From Allosphingosinicella vermicomposti (GTDB taxonomy: Bacteria > Pseudomonadota > Alphaproteobacteria > Sphingomonadales > Sphingomonadaceae): 64,000 bases of DNA. Where the stretch lies: positions 868,001-932,000 of the forward strand of contig NZ_PXYJ01000001.1 of NCBI RefSeq assembly GCF_003012815.1, read 5' to 3'. Under the pieces are notes generated by a model, which did no database searches, was not told the DNA's origin, and saw only the letters and a list, made by a program, of their open reading frames with translations. Shown here piece by piece: positions 38,805 through 49,500 of the stretch. How positions within the stretch are numbered: the first letter of the stretch is position 1; the number at the start of each line of letters is the position of its first letter. A program made the translations under genes and the position numbers.

Positions 38805-40484
38805 ATGGCCGCACAGTATAGCTTCGTCATGAAGAATTTGAGCAAGACCTTCCCCGGTCATCCCAAGCCGACGCTCAACAACATCAACCTGCAATTCTAT
38901 CTCGATGCCAAGATCGGCATTGTCGGCCCGAACGGCACCGGTAAGTCGACGCTCATGAAGATCATGGCGGGCCGCGACACCGAGTTTACCGGTGAAGCCT
39001 GGCCGGGCGACGGCATCCGCGTCGGTTATCTGGAGCAGGAGCCGCAGCTCGATCCGACCAAGACGGTGAAGGAAAACGTCATGGACGGCGTCCGTCCGGT
39101 CGCGGACCTCGTCGACCGCTTCAACGAAATCTCGACCCTGATGGCCGATCCGCCCGCCGACGCCGATTTCGACGCGCTGATGACCGAGATGGGCGAGCTT
39201 CAGGAAAAGATCGACGCGGTCGATGGCTGGACGCTCGACAACCAGCTCGAAATCGCAATGGACGCGCTCCGCTGCCCGCCGGGCGACAGCAAAGTCGATA
39301 ACCTTTCGGGCGGTGAAAAGCGGCGCGTGGCGCTGACCCGCCTGCTGCTCGAAAAGCCCGACATCCTGCTGCTCGACGAACCGACCAACCACCTCGATGC
39401 CGAAAGCGTCGCGTGGCTGGAGCGGCACCTTGTTGACTATAAGGGCAACGTGATCCTCGTCACCCACGACCGCTACTTCCTCGACAATGTCGTCAACTGG
39501 GTGCTCGAACTCGATCGCGGCCGCTATTTTGTCTACGAGGGCAATTACTCGACCTACCTGGAAAAGAAGGCCAAGCGCCTCGATCAGGAAGAGCGCGAGG
39601 ATGCGGGCCGCCAGAAGGCGATCACGGACGAGCTCGAATGGATCCGGCGCAGCCCCAAGGCCCGCCAGACCAAGTCCAAGGCGCGTATCAAGGCGTTCGA
39701 CGAATTGGTCGAGGCGCAGGAAAATCGCGCGCCCGGCAAGGCTCAGATCCTCATCCAAGTGCCCAAACGTCTCGGCGGCAAGGTGATCGAGGCGAAGGGC
39801 CTCACCAAATCCTTCGGCGACAAATTGCTGTTCGAGGATCTGAGCTTCACGCTTCCGCCAGGCGGCATCGTCGGCATCATCGGGCCGAACGGCGCGGGTA
39901 AAACGACCTTGTTCAAGCTTATCACTGGCGCCGAGCAGCCCGATAGCGGCAGTATCGAAATCGGCGACACGGTGAAATTGGGCTATGTCGACCAGAGCCG
40001 CGACGCGCTCGATTCCAACAAGAATGTCTGGGAAGAAGTCTCCGACGGACTCGACATATTCCGCTTCGGCAAGCACGAAATCGCGAGCCGCGCCTATGTC
40101 GGCGCCTTCAACTTCAAGGGCACCGATCAGCAGAAGAAGGTCGGCCAGCTCTCGGGCGGTGAACGCAATCGCGTCCATATGGCCAAGATGTTGCGCAAGG
40201 GCGGCAACGTCCTGCTGCTCGACGAACCGACCAACGACCTCGACGTCGAAACCCTGCGTGCGCTCGAAGAAGCGCTCGAAAATTTCGCGGGCTGCGCCGT
40301 GGTCATCAGCCACGACCGCTTCTTCCTCGACCGCCTCGCGACGCACATTCTGGCCTTCGAAGGCGACAGCCACGTCGAATGGTTCGAAGGTAATTTCGAA
40401 GCCTATGAGGAAGACAAGCGCCGCCGCATGGGCCCGGAAGCCGACCGCCCGCACCGGATGAGCTACAAGAAGCTCACGCGCTAG
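38805..40484 (+). CDS. ettA: Energy-dependent translational throttle ABC-F protein EttA
   Basis: A 559-residue ABC-F ATPase that in E. coli binds the ribosomal E site and gates elongation according to ATP level. It has two ATPase domains: first Walker A GPNGTGKST (residues 41-49), signature LSGGEKRRVAL, Walker B ILLLDEPTNHLD; second Walker A GPNGAGKTT, signature LSGGERNRVHM, Walker B VLLLDEPTNDLD. Between them is the helical linker, and an arm typical of EttA is present in the first domain. No membrane segments. Confidence 0.96.
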   Translation: MAAQYSFVMKNLSKTFPGHPKPTLNNINLQFYLDAKIGIVGPNGTGKSTLMKIMAGRDTEFTGEAWPGDGIRVGYLEQEPQLDPTKTVKENVMDGVRPVADLVDRFNEISTLMADPPADADFDALMTEMGELQEKIDAVDGWTLDNQLEIAMDALRCPPGDSKVDNLSGGEKRRVALTRLLLEKPDILLLDEPTNHLDAESVAWLERHLVDYKGNVILVTHDRYFLDNVVNWVLELDRGRYFVYEGNYSTYLEKKAKRLDQEEREDAGRQKAITDELEWIRRSPKARQTKSKARIKAFDELVEAQENRAPGKAQILIQVPKRLGGKVIEAKGLTKSFGDKLLFEDLSFTLPPGGIVGIIGPNGAGKTTLFKLITGAEQPDSGSIEIGDTVKLGYVDQSRDALDSNKNVWEEVSDGLDIFRFGKHEIASRAYVGAFNFKGTDQQKKVGQLSGGERNRVHMAKMLRKGGNVLLLDEPTNDLDVETLRALEEALENFAGCAVVISHDRFFLDRLATHILAFEGDSHVEWFEGNFEAYEEDKRRRMGPEADRPHRMSYKKLTR

Positions 40485-40522
40485 AACATGTGTTGGGGGT
40501 CGCAGGCACGCCGCCCCCAACC

Positions 40523-41302
40523 TCACATGAATGCGTAAGCGTCCATACGCAGAATGCCATGCAATGTGCTTTGGTGCAGGCGAGACGCTTTCCCATCCGA
40601 CGCGCCCATAGCCACGAATAGCGGTAGCAAATGCTCCTCCGTGGGATGGTTGCGCGTCGCCTCGGGCGCCTTGGCGCGATAGGCGGTCAGGTCATCACGC
40701 CGATTATCCGTCAACGCCGCATCCATCCACTCGGCGAAGCGCGTAACCCACTCGGGCTCGGGCGCATGAAGCGCATCGTAATAGTCGCGAAAACTCGACA
40801 GATCATGGGTAAAGCTGCCTGACGCGAGGATCAGCACGCGCTCGCTACGAAGCGGAGCGAGCAATCGACCGATCCGAACATGATGCTCGGGGCCAAGATC
40901 GGGCTGGACGGAGATCTGGACGACAGGAATGTCCGCGCCCGGATAGATCAACCGGAGCGGAACCCAGGCGCCGTGGTCGAGGCCCCGGCGCTCATCGCAT
41001 CCGCTGGCAACGCCGCCCGCTAAAAGTAGGGATTGGATACGGTCCGCGAGAGCGATCGACCCTGGCGCCGGATAGGTGAGGGCATATAGTTCAGGCGGAA
41101 AGCCGTAAAAGTCGTGGATCGTCTCGTTACGTTCAACGGCATTGACCATGGGCTGCGCGGTTTCCCAATGCGCGGACACCACGATGATAGCCTCGGGACG
41201 TTCGCCAAGCTCCGCTGCCAGACCTTCAAGGAAATGGCGCGCGGGAACGTCTGTCAGCGGGAAGGTCGGTGCGCCATGGGACACGAATAATGCGGGCAGC
41301 AT
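40523..41302 (-). CDS. DODA-type (LigB family) extradiol dioxygenase
   Basis: 259 residues, similar to YgiD/4,5-DOPA dioxygenase. Probable metal ligands: His in FVSHGAPTFPL, the two-His SAHWET region, and RGLDHGAWVPLRLIYPGADI plus GSFTHDLSSF. Ends NHPTEEHLLPLFVAMGA. These enzymes open catechol-type rings using zinc or iron. The start at 41302 (MLPALFVSHGAP) is chosen because the family begins there. Confidence 0.92.
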   Translation of the reverse strand: MLPALFVSHGAPTFPLTDVPARHFLEGLAAELGERPEAIIVVSAHWETAQPMVNAVERNETIHDFYGFPPELYALTYPAPGSIALADRIQSLLLAGGVASGCDERRGLDHGAWVPLRLIYPGADIPVVQISVQPDLGPEHHVRIGRLLAPLRSERVLILASGSFTHDLSSFRDYYDALHAPEPEWVTRFAEWMDAALTDNRRDDLTAYRAKAPEATRNHPTEEHLLPLFVAMGASDGKASRLHQSTLHGILRMDAYAFM

Positions 41303-41432
41303 GAGATGATCCTTTCTATGCAGACCAGATGAGCACATCGTCCGCGCCGTTGAAGGGCGGGCCTCCGAACTCCACCGTTGCCAATTCCGCAACATTCGGA
41401 ACCTCGGCGATCGTCATGAATTTCGATCAGCC

Positions 41433-42005
41433 ATGCGTGCCCTTCATATATTACTCGCCGCCGCTTGCCTTCTCACGGCCTGCGCCTCCGATCGACCGCC
41501 TTGGGCGGATGGAGCCTTGGTGACCGAGCGCGTCCCGGCGGGGCAGGGGCAGGTGCAAACATTGCGCGATCTTCCGGCGCGCATCCTCTCCCTCCACAAT
41601 GTCGAAAGGCGTGGGGCAGGCGTACCCGCCTTGACCTGGGATACCAGCCTTGCCGCATCGGCCGCTGCCTATGGCCCGCAACTCGCCCGCTACGGATCGC
41701 TCCGGCATTCGCCGCCGGAAAGCAGGGCGGGGCAGGGCGAAAATCTATGGATGGGCACGCGCGATGCCTATGCGGTCGAGGAGATGATCGGCGGCTGGAT
41801 CGGCGAGAAGCGGATCTTTCGCGCCGGCACTTTCCCGAACGACGTCAGTACCAGCGGCAATTGGAGCGATGTCGCTCATTATACCCAGATGATCTGGCCG
41901 GGCACGACTCGCGTCGGGTGCGCAGTGCACAAGTCCGCGCGATGGGACTATCTCATTTGCCGCTACGCCCCGGCAGGCAATGTGGTCGGGCAGCGCGTGC
42001 CTTGA
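41433..42005 (+). CDS. CAP-domain lipoprotein
   Basis: A 190-residue protein. MRALHILLAAACLLTACASD is a signal peptide with lipobox LTAC, so a lipid-anchored protein. The CAP/SCP domain has LSLHNVERRGAGVPALTWDTSLAASA, GENLWMGT, GHYTQMIWPGTTRVGCAV-like block (here AHYTQMIWPGTTRVGCAVH) and YLICRYAPAGN. The pattern H...E...H of the CAP cavity is largely present. Function in bacteria is generally unknown. It runs divergently from the dioxygenase. Confidence 0.9.
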   Translation: MRALHILLAAACLLTACASDRPPWADGALVTERVPAGQGQVQTLRDLPARILSLHNVERRGAGVPALTWDTSLAASAAAYGPQLARYGSLRHSPPESRAGQGENLWMGTRDAYAVEEMIGGWIGEKRIFRAGTFPNDVSTSGNWSDVAHYTQMIWPGTTRVGCAVHKSARWDYLICRYAPAGNVVGQRVP

Positions 42006-42037
42006 TGGACTGGGCCGGGCAGGGCTAAGGTCGGCCG

Positions 42038-42322
42038 ATGAACATCGTTCTGATCCTTGTCGCTAGCCTCGTGGTGCTGATCGCCGCCTTCGCGTGGATT
42101 GGCGCCCGCTCTCAGCGCATCTTCAAGGCGCCCCAGAAATTGTCGGACGCGCAGCTTGAGGCGACGGTGAATATCACAAGCCAGATTATGGAAATGACGA
42201 AGCCCGGCGCGCCCACCTGGGCGCGGGCTGCGGCCAAATATCAGGCGGCGGTCAACGAACAGCTTCGGCGGCAAGGCAAAGAACCGCTCGATGAAATCGA
42301 AATTGACGGCCTGATCCGCTAG
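42038..42322 (+). CDS. Small single-pass membrane protein
   Basis: 94 residues starting MNIVLILVASLVVLIAAFAW, one N-terminal membrane helix, then a charged helical region (IFKAPQKLSDAQLEATVNITSQIM to PLDEIEIDGLIR). I recognise no family. It follows the CAP gene by 32 bp and may be cotranscribed. Confidence 0.65.
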   Translation: MNIVLILVASLVVLIAAFAWIGARSQRIFKAPQKLSDAQLEATVNITSQIMEMTKPGAPTWARAAAKYQAAVNEQLRRQGKEPLDEIEIDGLIR

Positions 42323-42368
42323 GGTCCGGACGATATCGAGCGGCGACCGCGCGAGATCGCGTCGCCGC

Positions 42369-42635
42369 TTATTCCTCGTGAAACTTGGCCTCGACCAGCT
42401 CGGCCAGCAAAGCAACCGCTTCCTCCGCACCGTCGCCGGACGCACTGATCGTAATCCTGTCGCCCATCGCGGCGCCAAGCATCATCAGGCCCATGATCGA
42501 CGTCGCGCAGACTTTCGATCCGTCCTTCTCGACTTCGACCGATGCGGTCTGCCCGGCGGCGAGGGTGACGAATTTAGCCGAAGCGCGGGCGTGAAGCCCG
42601 CGGCGGTTCAAGATATCAACCGTCCGGCTCGCCAT
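42369..42635 (-). CDS. HPr family phosphocarrier protein (PTS)
   Basis: An 88-residue HPr. Phosphorylatable His15 lies in RRGLHARASAKF and the regulatory Ser46 in CATSIMGLMML is present, so both EI-type and HPr-kinase-type phosphorylation are possible. In alphaproteobacteria this HPr belongs to a regulatory PTS. Its ATG overlaps the EIIA gene's stop by 1 base, and it ends the operon. Confidence 0.94.
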   Translation of the reverse strand: MASRTVDILNRRGLHARASAKFVTLAAGQTASVEVEKDGSKVCATSIMGLMMLGAAMGDRITISASGDGAEEAVALLAELVEAKFHEE

Positions 42636-43042
42636 CAGGCCGCAGCCTCGCCGAGAATTTCCGATGCCACCGAAATATATTTGCGTCCCGCTTCCCGCGC
42701 GGCAGCAACGGCTGCTTTCACGTCCATCGTCTTGCGCGCGCCTTCAAGGCGGATGAGCATCGGCAGGTTGACGCCCGCAATCACTTCCACCTTGTCCGAT
42801 TTCATCAGTGAAATCGCAAGGTTGGATGGCGTGCCACCGAACAAATCGGTCAGGATGATGACGCCGCTGCCACCGTCGACATCGGCAATCGCCTGCGCAA
42901 TGTCGTTGCGGCGGCCCTCCATATCGTCCTCAGGGCCGATGCAGATTGCGGCGATCCGCTCCTGCGGGCCCACGACATGCTCCATGGCCGTCACGAACTC
43001 CGTGGCGAGACGCCCGTGAGTAACCAGCACCAAACCGATCAT
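42635..43042 (-). CDS. PTS EIIA component, mannose family (regulatory)
   Basis: A 135-residue EIIA-Man-type domain. The active His is residue 9 in LVLVTHGRLATEF. Further motifs are GSGVIILTDLFGGTPSNLA and a C-terminal helix. In alphaproteobacteria it acts as a signalling protein rather than in sugar import; no EIIB or EIIC genes are nearby. Confidence 0.94.
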   Translation of the reverse strand: MIGLVLVTHGRLATEFVTAMEHVVGPQERIAAICIGPEDDMEGRRNDIAQAIADVDGGSGVIILTDLFGGTPSNLAISLMKSDKVEVIAGVNLPMLIRLEGARKTMDVKAAVAAAREAGRKYISVASEILGEAAA

Positions 43043-43066
43043 CGATACACCTTGAAACCCAACATC

Positions 43067-43984
43067 CTAACGCGCGGGGCCATTGCCCTCGACTCCGTCG
43101 CGCGGCCGTGTGGCCAAATCCCGATGCTCCACCGTGGGCGAAAACCCCGCTGCGCGCAACCTTGACGCCATACGCTCCGCGACATGAACGGAACGATGAC
43201 GGCCGCCCGTACACCCAAAAGCGATGGTAACATAGGACTTTCCGGACGCTTCATAGCGGGGAACGAGCGTCAGGAGCAGGCTCTCGATCCTTCCCATCGC
43301 TTCTGCATAAGCGGGATCGCGCGCGACATAATCGACGACCAGCTGATCGAGTCCCGTCATTGGGCGCAAGTCCCTGTCCCAATGCGGATTATCCAGAAAC
43401 CGCATATCGAACACATTGTCCGCATTGCGCGGAAGGCCCCGCGCGAAGCCGAAAGACATGATGTGCAACGTCGGCGCCGCCGCTCCGGTCGCGAAGCGCG
43501 CACGTATCTGTCCCTGCAATGTTGGCGCGTCCGTATCCGTCGTGTCGATCACATAATCGGCATAGGTGAGGAGGGGCGCCATAAGCTGCCGCTCCGCCGC
43601 GACCCCGTCCGTCGCTGGCCGGTCCGGCGCGAGCGGGTGACGCCGCCTTGTCTCCGAATAGCGCCGCAGCAGTTCCGCGCCCGCACAATCGAGATAGAGC
43701 AGCTCGATCGGATAATCGCCCTCGCTGGTCAGCGCCTCGATCTGCTCGACGACATGGGCCGCGTCGAAATCCCGCGTGCGCGAATCGATGCCCATGGCGA
43801 GCGGCCGACCATGCGTCGCCTCGCTCACCGACGGCGGTGTCGAGAGCAGGTGCACGAGGAGGGAGAGGGGGAGGTTGTCCACCACCTCCCAGCCTGAATC
43901 TTCAAGCGTCCGAAGCACCGTCGATTTGCCCGCCCCCGAGAGGCCGGTGACAAGCAGGATGCGTTTGGGCGCCCGGTTCTTCAT
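43067..43984 (-). CDS. rapZ: RNase adapter protein RapZ
   Basis: A 305-residue protein. The N-terminal P-loop is VTGLSGAGKST (about residues 13-23), and the C-terminal domain has LHIMSFGFARGLPRNADNVF, RFLDNPHW and IAFGCTGGRHRSV. In E. coli RapZ directs RNase E cleavage of the sRNA GlmZ; in alphaproteobacteria the adjacent PTS genes suggest a similar signalling role. The start overlaps the hprK stop by 4 bases. Confidence 0.95.
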   Translation of the reverse strand: MKNRAPKRILLVTGLSGAGKSTVLRTLEDSGWEVVDNLPLSLLVHLLSTPPSVSEATHGRPLAMGIDSRTRDFDAAHVVEQIEALTSEGDYPIELLYLDCAGAELLRRYSETRRRHPLAPDRPATDGVAAERQLMAPLLTYADYVIDTTDTDAPTLQGQIRARFATGAAAPTLHIMSFGFARGLPRNADNVFDMRFLDNPHWDRDLRPMTGLDQLVVDYVARDPAYAEAMGRIESLLLTLVPRYEASGKSYVTIAFGCTGGRHRSVHVAERMASRLRAAGFSPTVEHRDLATRPRDGVEGNGPAR

Positions 43985-44424
43985 TGTTCTGCAAGACCGA
44001 AAATCTTGAGCGCAAGCTCCGCCTTGATCGCCGCCGACGCTTCGAGCGCGGCCAGCGGCACCACCGGCACGTCGACGCCCGCCAGCCGCCTCCGCTCGGC
44101 CAGCATCGGCAGGCGCTCGGGCGCGCGGTCGACGTCGATCATCAGCGCAACCGGCGCGTCCTCCACCGCATCCATCGCGACGATCCCGATGCCGCGCACC
44201 TCCATCCGCCCCCGGATCGTGTCCGGCGCCGACGCCAGCAGCCTCCCGTCCACGCGCCGCACATAGGTATAATCGTCGCTCACCAATGTCCCGCCCCGGT
44301 CGATGAGGCGCAGCGCAAGGTCCGACTTGCCCGCGCCCGACTGCCCGCAGATCAGAACGGCGCGGCCGCCGATCGCGACGCTCGTCGCGTGGATGGTTTC
44401 GGAAGAAAGCGCGGTTGCCGTCAT
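43981..44424 (-). CDS. hprK: HPr kinase/phosphorylase, short alphaproteobacterial form
   Basis: 147 residues, corresponding only to the catalytic C-terminal domain of the ~310-residue Firmicutes enzyme; this is the normal alphaproteobacterial length. The P-loop is CGQSGAGKSDLALRL and the HPrK signature is around LVSDDYTYVRRV and RGMEVRGIGI-type (here RMEVRGIGIV). It phosphorylates HPr Ser46 in the family. It overlaps chvG by 4 bases. Confidence 0.93.
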   Translation of the reverse strand: MTATALSSETIHATSVAIGGRAVLICGQSGAGKSDLALRLIDRGGTLVSDDYTYVRRVDGRLLASAPDTIRGRMEVRGIGIVAMDAVEDAPVALMIDVDRAPERLPMLAERRRLAGVDVPVVPLAALEASAAIKAELALKIFGLAEQ

Positions 44425-45977
44425 GCTGTCATTACCCCCGGAAGCCGGACCACGAAGCGCGCGCCATGGCGGCGATCGCGGCGGTCCTCGACTATGATCG
44501 ACCCGTCATGGCCGTCCAATATGGCCCGGGCGATGGCGAGGCCGAGGCCGGAATGGCCCCCGAACGCCTCGCCGTCCGGTCTGATGCTATGGAAACGGTT
44601 AAAGATCGCCTCACGTTTGTCCGGTGGCACGCCCGGCCCCTCATCCTGCACCGTGACGACCACATCATCGCCGATCGCCGTCGCTCCGATTTCGACCAGC
44701 GATCCCTTCGGCGCGAAGGAAAGCGCATTGTCCACCAGATTGTCGAACACCCGCACGAGCCGCGATTCATCGCCCATCACTACCGCCGTGCCCCGGCGCG
44801 GGCGGGCGAAGACGATTGACACCCCCCGTTCCTCGCCCCGGCTTTCCCACACCGGCATAACCGTCTCGATCATCGCGCCGATATCGACCGGCTCGAAATT
44901 GGTCCGCGAAAGCTCCGCGTCGAGCCGAGACGTCTCCGCGATATCGACAATCAGCCGGTCGAGCCGCCGCACATCGTGCCGCACCACATCCAGCAACTGC
45001 CGCCGCAGCGCCGGATTCTCGACCCGCTCCAGACTATCCACCGCCGACCGGAGCGAGGCGAGCGGGTTCTTTAATTCATGCGTCACATCCGCGGCAAAGG
45101 CTTCGGTTGCATCGATCCGGTAGCGCAACGAATGGGTCATGTCGTGCAGCGCGCGGGCGAGCAGGCCGATCTCGTCCCGCCGCGCAGGGAGGAGTGGCAC
45201 GCTCACCTCCCGGTCGCGCCCCAGCCGCACCCGATGCGCCGCCCGCGCCAGCCGCCGCAAGGGCCGCGCAATCGTCCGCGCAAGGAACAGGGAAAGGAGC
45301 ACCGAAACGATGATCGTAAGCCCAAGCACAATGCCGAGCGTTAGCCGCTCCGCACGCACCGCCGTCCGCACATCGCGCGCATTGACGGTGAGCAGCAAGG
45401 CCATATCCGTGCCCGGCAGCGGCGCCGCTGCGGACAGGAAGGGCGTCCCCTCCGGCGCCCGCCGCACCGAAGTCACGTCCCGCCCGCCGCCAAGCACCGA
45501 CCGCACCTCGGGCCAGACCGAAAGGCCGTCCTCAAGGCTTGGCTCGAAGGCGGGAAGGTCCGGCCCGCCGACCACGGTGTCGAAGCCCCGGTCCAGCCAG
45601 CGGGCAATATCCTTTGTCCACGACTCGGCCTTCGGATCGCGCAGCACATAGGTCGGCCGCGCGCCGTCCCAGCTGTCCGCTACCTTGCCCGCTGCCGTAT
45701 AAATGCGCAGCCGCGTCTGCGATTCCCGCCCCAGGGCGACGAGCAAATCTTGCCGCGCTTCCGGCGGTGCCACCGCCACCGCGTGGGCGATCATCCGCGC
45801 TTCGGTTTCGGCCTGCGCCACCCGGCTATCGAGAATCCGCCCCCGGAAGCTGTCGAGATAGAAGAGACTTCCCGCCAGCATCGCCAGCGCAAAGATATTG
45901 ACGATCAGGATGCGCCGCTTGATCGACAGCCGCCCGGACCAGCGCAGGCGCAGATCGCGCTCGTCATTCCTCTGCAA
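44421..45977 (-). CDS. chvG: Sensor histidine kinase ChvG
   Basis: A 518-residue inner-membrane kinase of the ChvG/ExoS type. First membrane helix about residues 22-41, a large periplasmic sensor (about 42-208), second helix about 212-234, then a HAMP segment. The dimerisation helix holds phosphorylated His300 in [13 protein letters not shown]; the ATPase domain has a [11 protein letters not shown] box, DEGPGVP and [13 protein letters not shown]. In rhizobia and Agrobacterium ChvG-ChvI responds to acid and envelope stress. It overlaps chvI by 14 bases. Confidence 0.94.
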   Translation of the reverse strand: MQRNDERDLRLRWSGRLSIKRRILIVNIFALAMLAGSLFYLDSFRGRILDSRVAQAETEARMIAHAVAVAPPEARQDLLVALGRESQTRLRIYTAAGKVADSWDGARPTYVLRDPKAESWTKDIARWLDRGFDTVVGGPDLPAFEPSLEDGLSVWPEVRSVLGGGRDVTSVRRAPEGTPFLSAAAPLPGTDMALLLTVNARDVRTAVRAERLTLGIVLGLTIIVSVLLSLFLARTIARPLRRLARAAHRVRLGRDREVSVPLLPARRDEIGLLARALHDMTHSLRYRIDATEAFAADVTHELKNPLASLRSAVDSLERVENPALRRQLLDVVRHDVRRLDRLIVDIAETSRLDAELSRTNFEPVDIGAMIETVMPVWESRGEERGVSIVFARPRRGTAVVMGDESRLVRVFDNLVDNALSFAPKGSLVEIGATAIGDDVVVTVQDEGPGVPPDKREAIFNRFHSIRPDGEAFGGHSGLGLAIARAILDGHDGSIIVEDRRDRRHGARFVVRLPGVMTA

Positions 45978-46668
45978 AGCGATAGCCCACGCCGTACAGC
46001 GTCTCGATCCCGTTAAAATCGCCGTCCACCGCGCGGAATTTCCGCCGCAGCCTTTTTACATGGCTGTCGATGGTTCGATCATCGACATAGACATCGTCTT
46101 GATAGGCGATGTCCATCAACTGGTTGCGCGATTTGACGACGCCCGGCCGCTGCGCGAGCGCCTCCAGCAAGAGAAATTCGGTGACGGTCAGCGTCACCGG
46201 CTTTCCGTCCCATGTCACCCGATGCCGCGCCGGGTCCATGGACAGCCGCCCGCGCACGATCTCCACGGCTTCCGGTGCATCCTCCGCTTCGGGCGCCGCG
46301 CGCACTTCCGTTCGGCGCAGGATCGCACGGATGCGGGCGATCAGCAGCCGCTGCGAAAAAGGCTTGGCGATATAATCGTCCGCCCCCATCGCAAGGCCGA
46401 GCGCCTCGTCCAGCTCGTCGTCCTTTGATGTCAGGAAGATCACGGGAAGATCACTCTTCTCGCGCAACCGCCGCAGCAATTCCATGCCGTCCATTTTCGG
46501 CATCTTCACATCCAGCACGGCAAGGTCCGGCGCATTCTCTGTGAGCGCCTTCAACGCCGCCTCGCCATCCGAATAAAGCCGGGTGGTAAAACCCTCAGCC
46601 TGGAGCGCGATCGACACGGACGTCAGGATATTCCGGTCATCATCGACAAGCGCGATCACCCTCGACAT
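45964..46668 (-). CDS. chvI: Response regulator ChvI
   Basis: A 234-residue OmpR-type regulator. Phospho-acceptor Asp53 in [11 protein letters not shown], acidic pair DDD (residues 9-11), switch Thr/Lys in FLTSKDDE and [10 protein letters not shown]. The winged-helix DNA-binding domain covers about 135-234 ([36 protein letters not shown]). ATG 46668 starts at [11 protein letters not shown]. Divergent from pckA, a known ChvI-regulated gene in some rhizobia. Confidence 0.95.
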   Translation of the reverse strand: MSRVIALVDDDRNILTSVSIALQAEGFTTRLYSDGEAALKALTENAPDLAVLDVKMPKMDGMELLRRLREKSDLPVIFLTSKDDELDEALGLAMGADDYIAKPFSQRLLIARIRAILRRTEVRAAPEAEDAPEAVEIVRGRLSMDPARHRVTWDGKPVTLTVTEFLLLEALAQRPGVVKSRNQLMDIAYQDDVYVDDRTIDSHVKRLRRKFRAVDGDFNGIETLYGVGYRFAEE

Positions 46669-46756
46669 GGCAGCAGCTCCGGTCTCATGGCTCAGGGTCT
46701 TAATCAATGGGGCAGGGGGCGGCAACCATCCGCAGCTTTCTCTACCCCATCGCTCT

Positions 46757-46811
46757 AAAGCCCTCCCCCTCAAAGCTAATAGCCCTCCCCCTTGATGGGG
46801 GAGGGGCTTTG
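46757..46811. repeat. Family D repeat between chvI and pckA
   Basis: CCCTCCCCCTTGATGGGGGA forms the core hairpin, with AAAGCCCTCCCCCTCAAAGC on the left and GGGGCTTTGAG on the right. It takes up part of the 307-bp divergent gap. Left of it lies the chvI upstream region; right of it lies the pckA promoter region. Confidence 0.75.
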
Positions 46812-46889
46812 AGTGAGAACGCTAACACCCCAAACCGACCCCGCACGCTCCATCCACCCTCCGTAAATTCCCCCGGAAATCCGCGCCTT

Positions 46890-46916
46890 TTGACGCCGCC
46901 GACCGCCTCCTATATG
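46890..46916 (+). promoter_or_regulatory. Candidate pckA promoter
   Basis: TTGACG (46890-46895) and TATATG (46911-46916) are 15 bases apart (16 if the -35 is read as TTTGAC). The GTG start lies 60 bases after the -10. The spacing is slightly short, so the assignment is tentative. Confidence 0.4.
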
Positions 46917-46932
46917 CGCCTTGAAAAAATTT

Positions 46933-46946
46933 GCGGAGGCCTCCGC
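46933..46946. promoter_or_regulatory. 14-bp perfect palindrome in the pckA leader
   Basis: GCGGAGGCCTCCGC is fully self-complementary and lies just downstream of the candidate promoter, 29 bp before the GTG. It could be an operator for a dimeric regulator or fold in the RNA. Confidence 0.4.
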
Positions 46947-46975
46947 CGACCGCGATAACATTAGGAGAAATCGTC

Positions 46976-48571
<1,596 letters not shown>

Positions 48572-48592
48572 GGCAAAATAGCCCGTAAAGAA

Positions 48593-48621
48593 AAGCGCTG
48601 GCCCCAATGGGGCCGGCGCTT
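48593..48621 (+). terminator. Strong hairpin after pckA
   Basis: A 13-bp stem (AAGCGCTGGCCCC with GGGGCCGGCGCTT, one T-G pair) and an AAT loop, 22 bp after the pckA stop. The following TCTTCC is only a weak T-run, so it is a likely but not ideal terminator. Confidence 0.65.
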
Positions 48622-48640
48622 CTTCCAAATCCCCCAAACC

Positions 48641-48810
48641 CGCTAGGGCTGAGCCTGTCGAAGCCCGGTCCATCCGCTCGGTGTTCACAGGAGGATCAGA
48701 GACGAGAGGGCGAAATTCCGCCAGCCTCAGCTAGCTCATCACATCGCCAAGGCTTGCCACGTCAAACCAGTTCAAACTGGAACGTCCTTCGACAAGCTCA
48801 GGACTAGCGG
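48641..48810. repeat. Family B repeat with a 116-bp interior
   Basis: Left arm CGCTAGGGCTGAGCCTGTCG (48641-) and right arm CGTCCTTCGACAAGCTCAGG ending at CTAGCGG (48810) match the family, but the interior is much longer than in other copies. A further lone arm (GCTAGGGCTGAACCTGTTGA) is at 48873-48898. Together with the family A copy these explain most of the 476-bp gap 48572-49047; I see no gene in it. Confidence 0.75.
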
Positions 48811-48957
48811 GATGAAAGCCACGCTCGGCAGTAGGAAGGCCGCAGCCCCACCAAACTCCAAGCCCCAACTCAGCTAGGGCTGAACCTGTTGAAGCCCGAT
48901 CCAACCCGCACGAACGCTTCTCTAAACACTCTCGTCAGCGGCGATTTAGGCCACCAT

Positions 48958-49043
48958 CGTCATTGCGAGCAAAGCGAAGCAATCCAGCGGCACCGCACCT
49001 GCAACGGATGCATTGCTTCGTCGCCATCCTCCTCGCAATGGCG
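48958..49043. repeat. Palindromic repeat, family A, copy 4
   Basis: CGTCATTGCGAG and GAAGCAATCCA on the left; GCATTGCTTCGTCG and CGCAATGGCG on the right, slightly degenerate. It abuts the end of the NfeD gene. Confidence 0.8.
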
Positions 49044-49047
49044 ATCA

Positions 49048-49500
49048 CTATCCGGGAAGCGCCCCAACCGGCTCCACCAGCAAGCACCCCCCCTCAGCGC
49101 CTATCACCCGCACACGCGATCCAGCCGTCACATCAGGCCCCTTGGCCATCCAAACTCCGTCGCCAACTTTCACGCGACCGCGTCCGCCCTCAATCGCGTC
49201 AACGACCAGCACCGTCTCGCCAATCAATCGCGCGGTCCGGTCATTGAGCAACGGATCGCTGCTCTCCACCGGGTTGGCGGCATACCAACGCCGCCCAAAC
49301 ATCACCGCGGCGATGGCCAGCAACGCAAACAGCCCGAATTGAAACGCGAGCGGCAGGCCAAGCAAAGCCGCAAACCCGGTCACCGCCGCTGCAGCCGCGA
49401 GCCAGATCAGGAAGACGCCCGGCACCAATATCTCGGCGATGCCCAAAATGGCGGCGCCGATCAGCCACCACCATTCGGGGTCGAGATCGAAGCCGTTCAC
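49048..49500 (-). CDS. NfeD-like membrane protein
   Basis: A 150-residue short NfeD. Membrane helices at about 12-33 ([22 protein letters not shown]), 35-52 and 55-68, then a C-terminal OB-fold domain ([38 protein letters not shown]). NfeD proteins pair with SPFH proteins in membrane microdomains. Its ATG overlaps the SPFH gene's stop by 4 bases. Confidence 0.92.
   Translation of the reverse strand: MNGFDLDPEWWWLIGAAILGIAEILVPGVFLIWLAAAAAVTGFAALLGLPLAFQFGLFALLAIAAVMFGRRWYAANPVESSDPLLNDRTARLIGETVLVVDAIEGGRGRVKVGDGVWMAKGPDVTAGSRVRVIGAEGGCLLVEPVGALPG

Noticed and set aside
48572-49047. Possible CRISPR array because of several similar palindromic units
   Set aside because: The units belong to different families, are spaced irregularly, and there are no equal-length spacers or cas genes.
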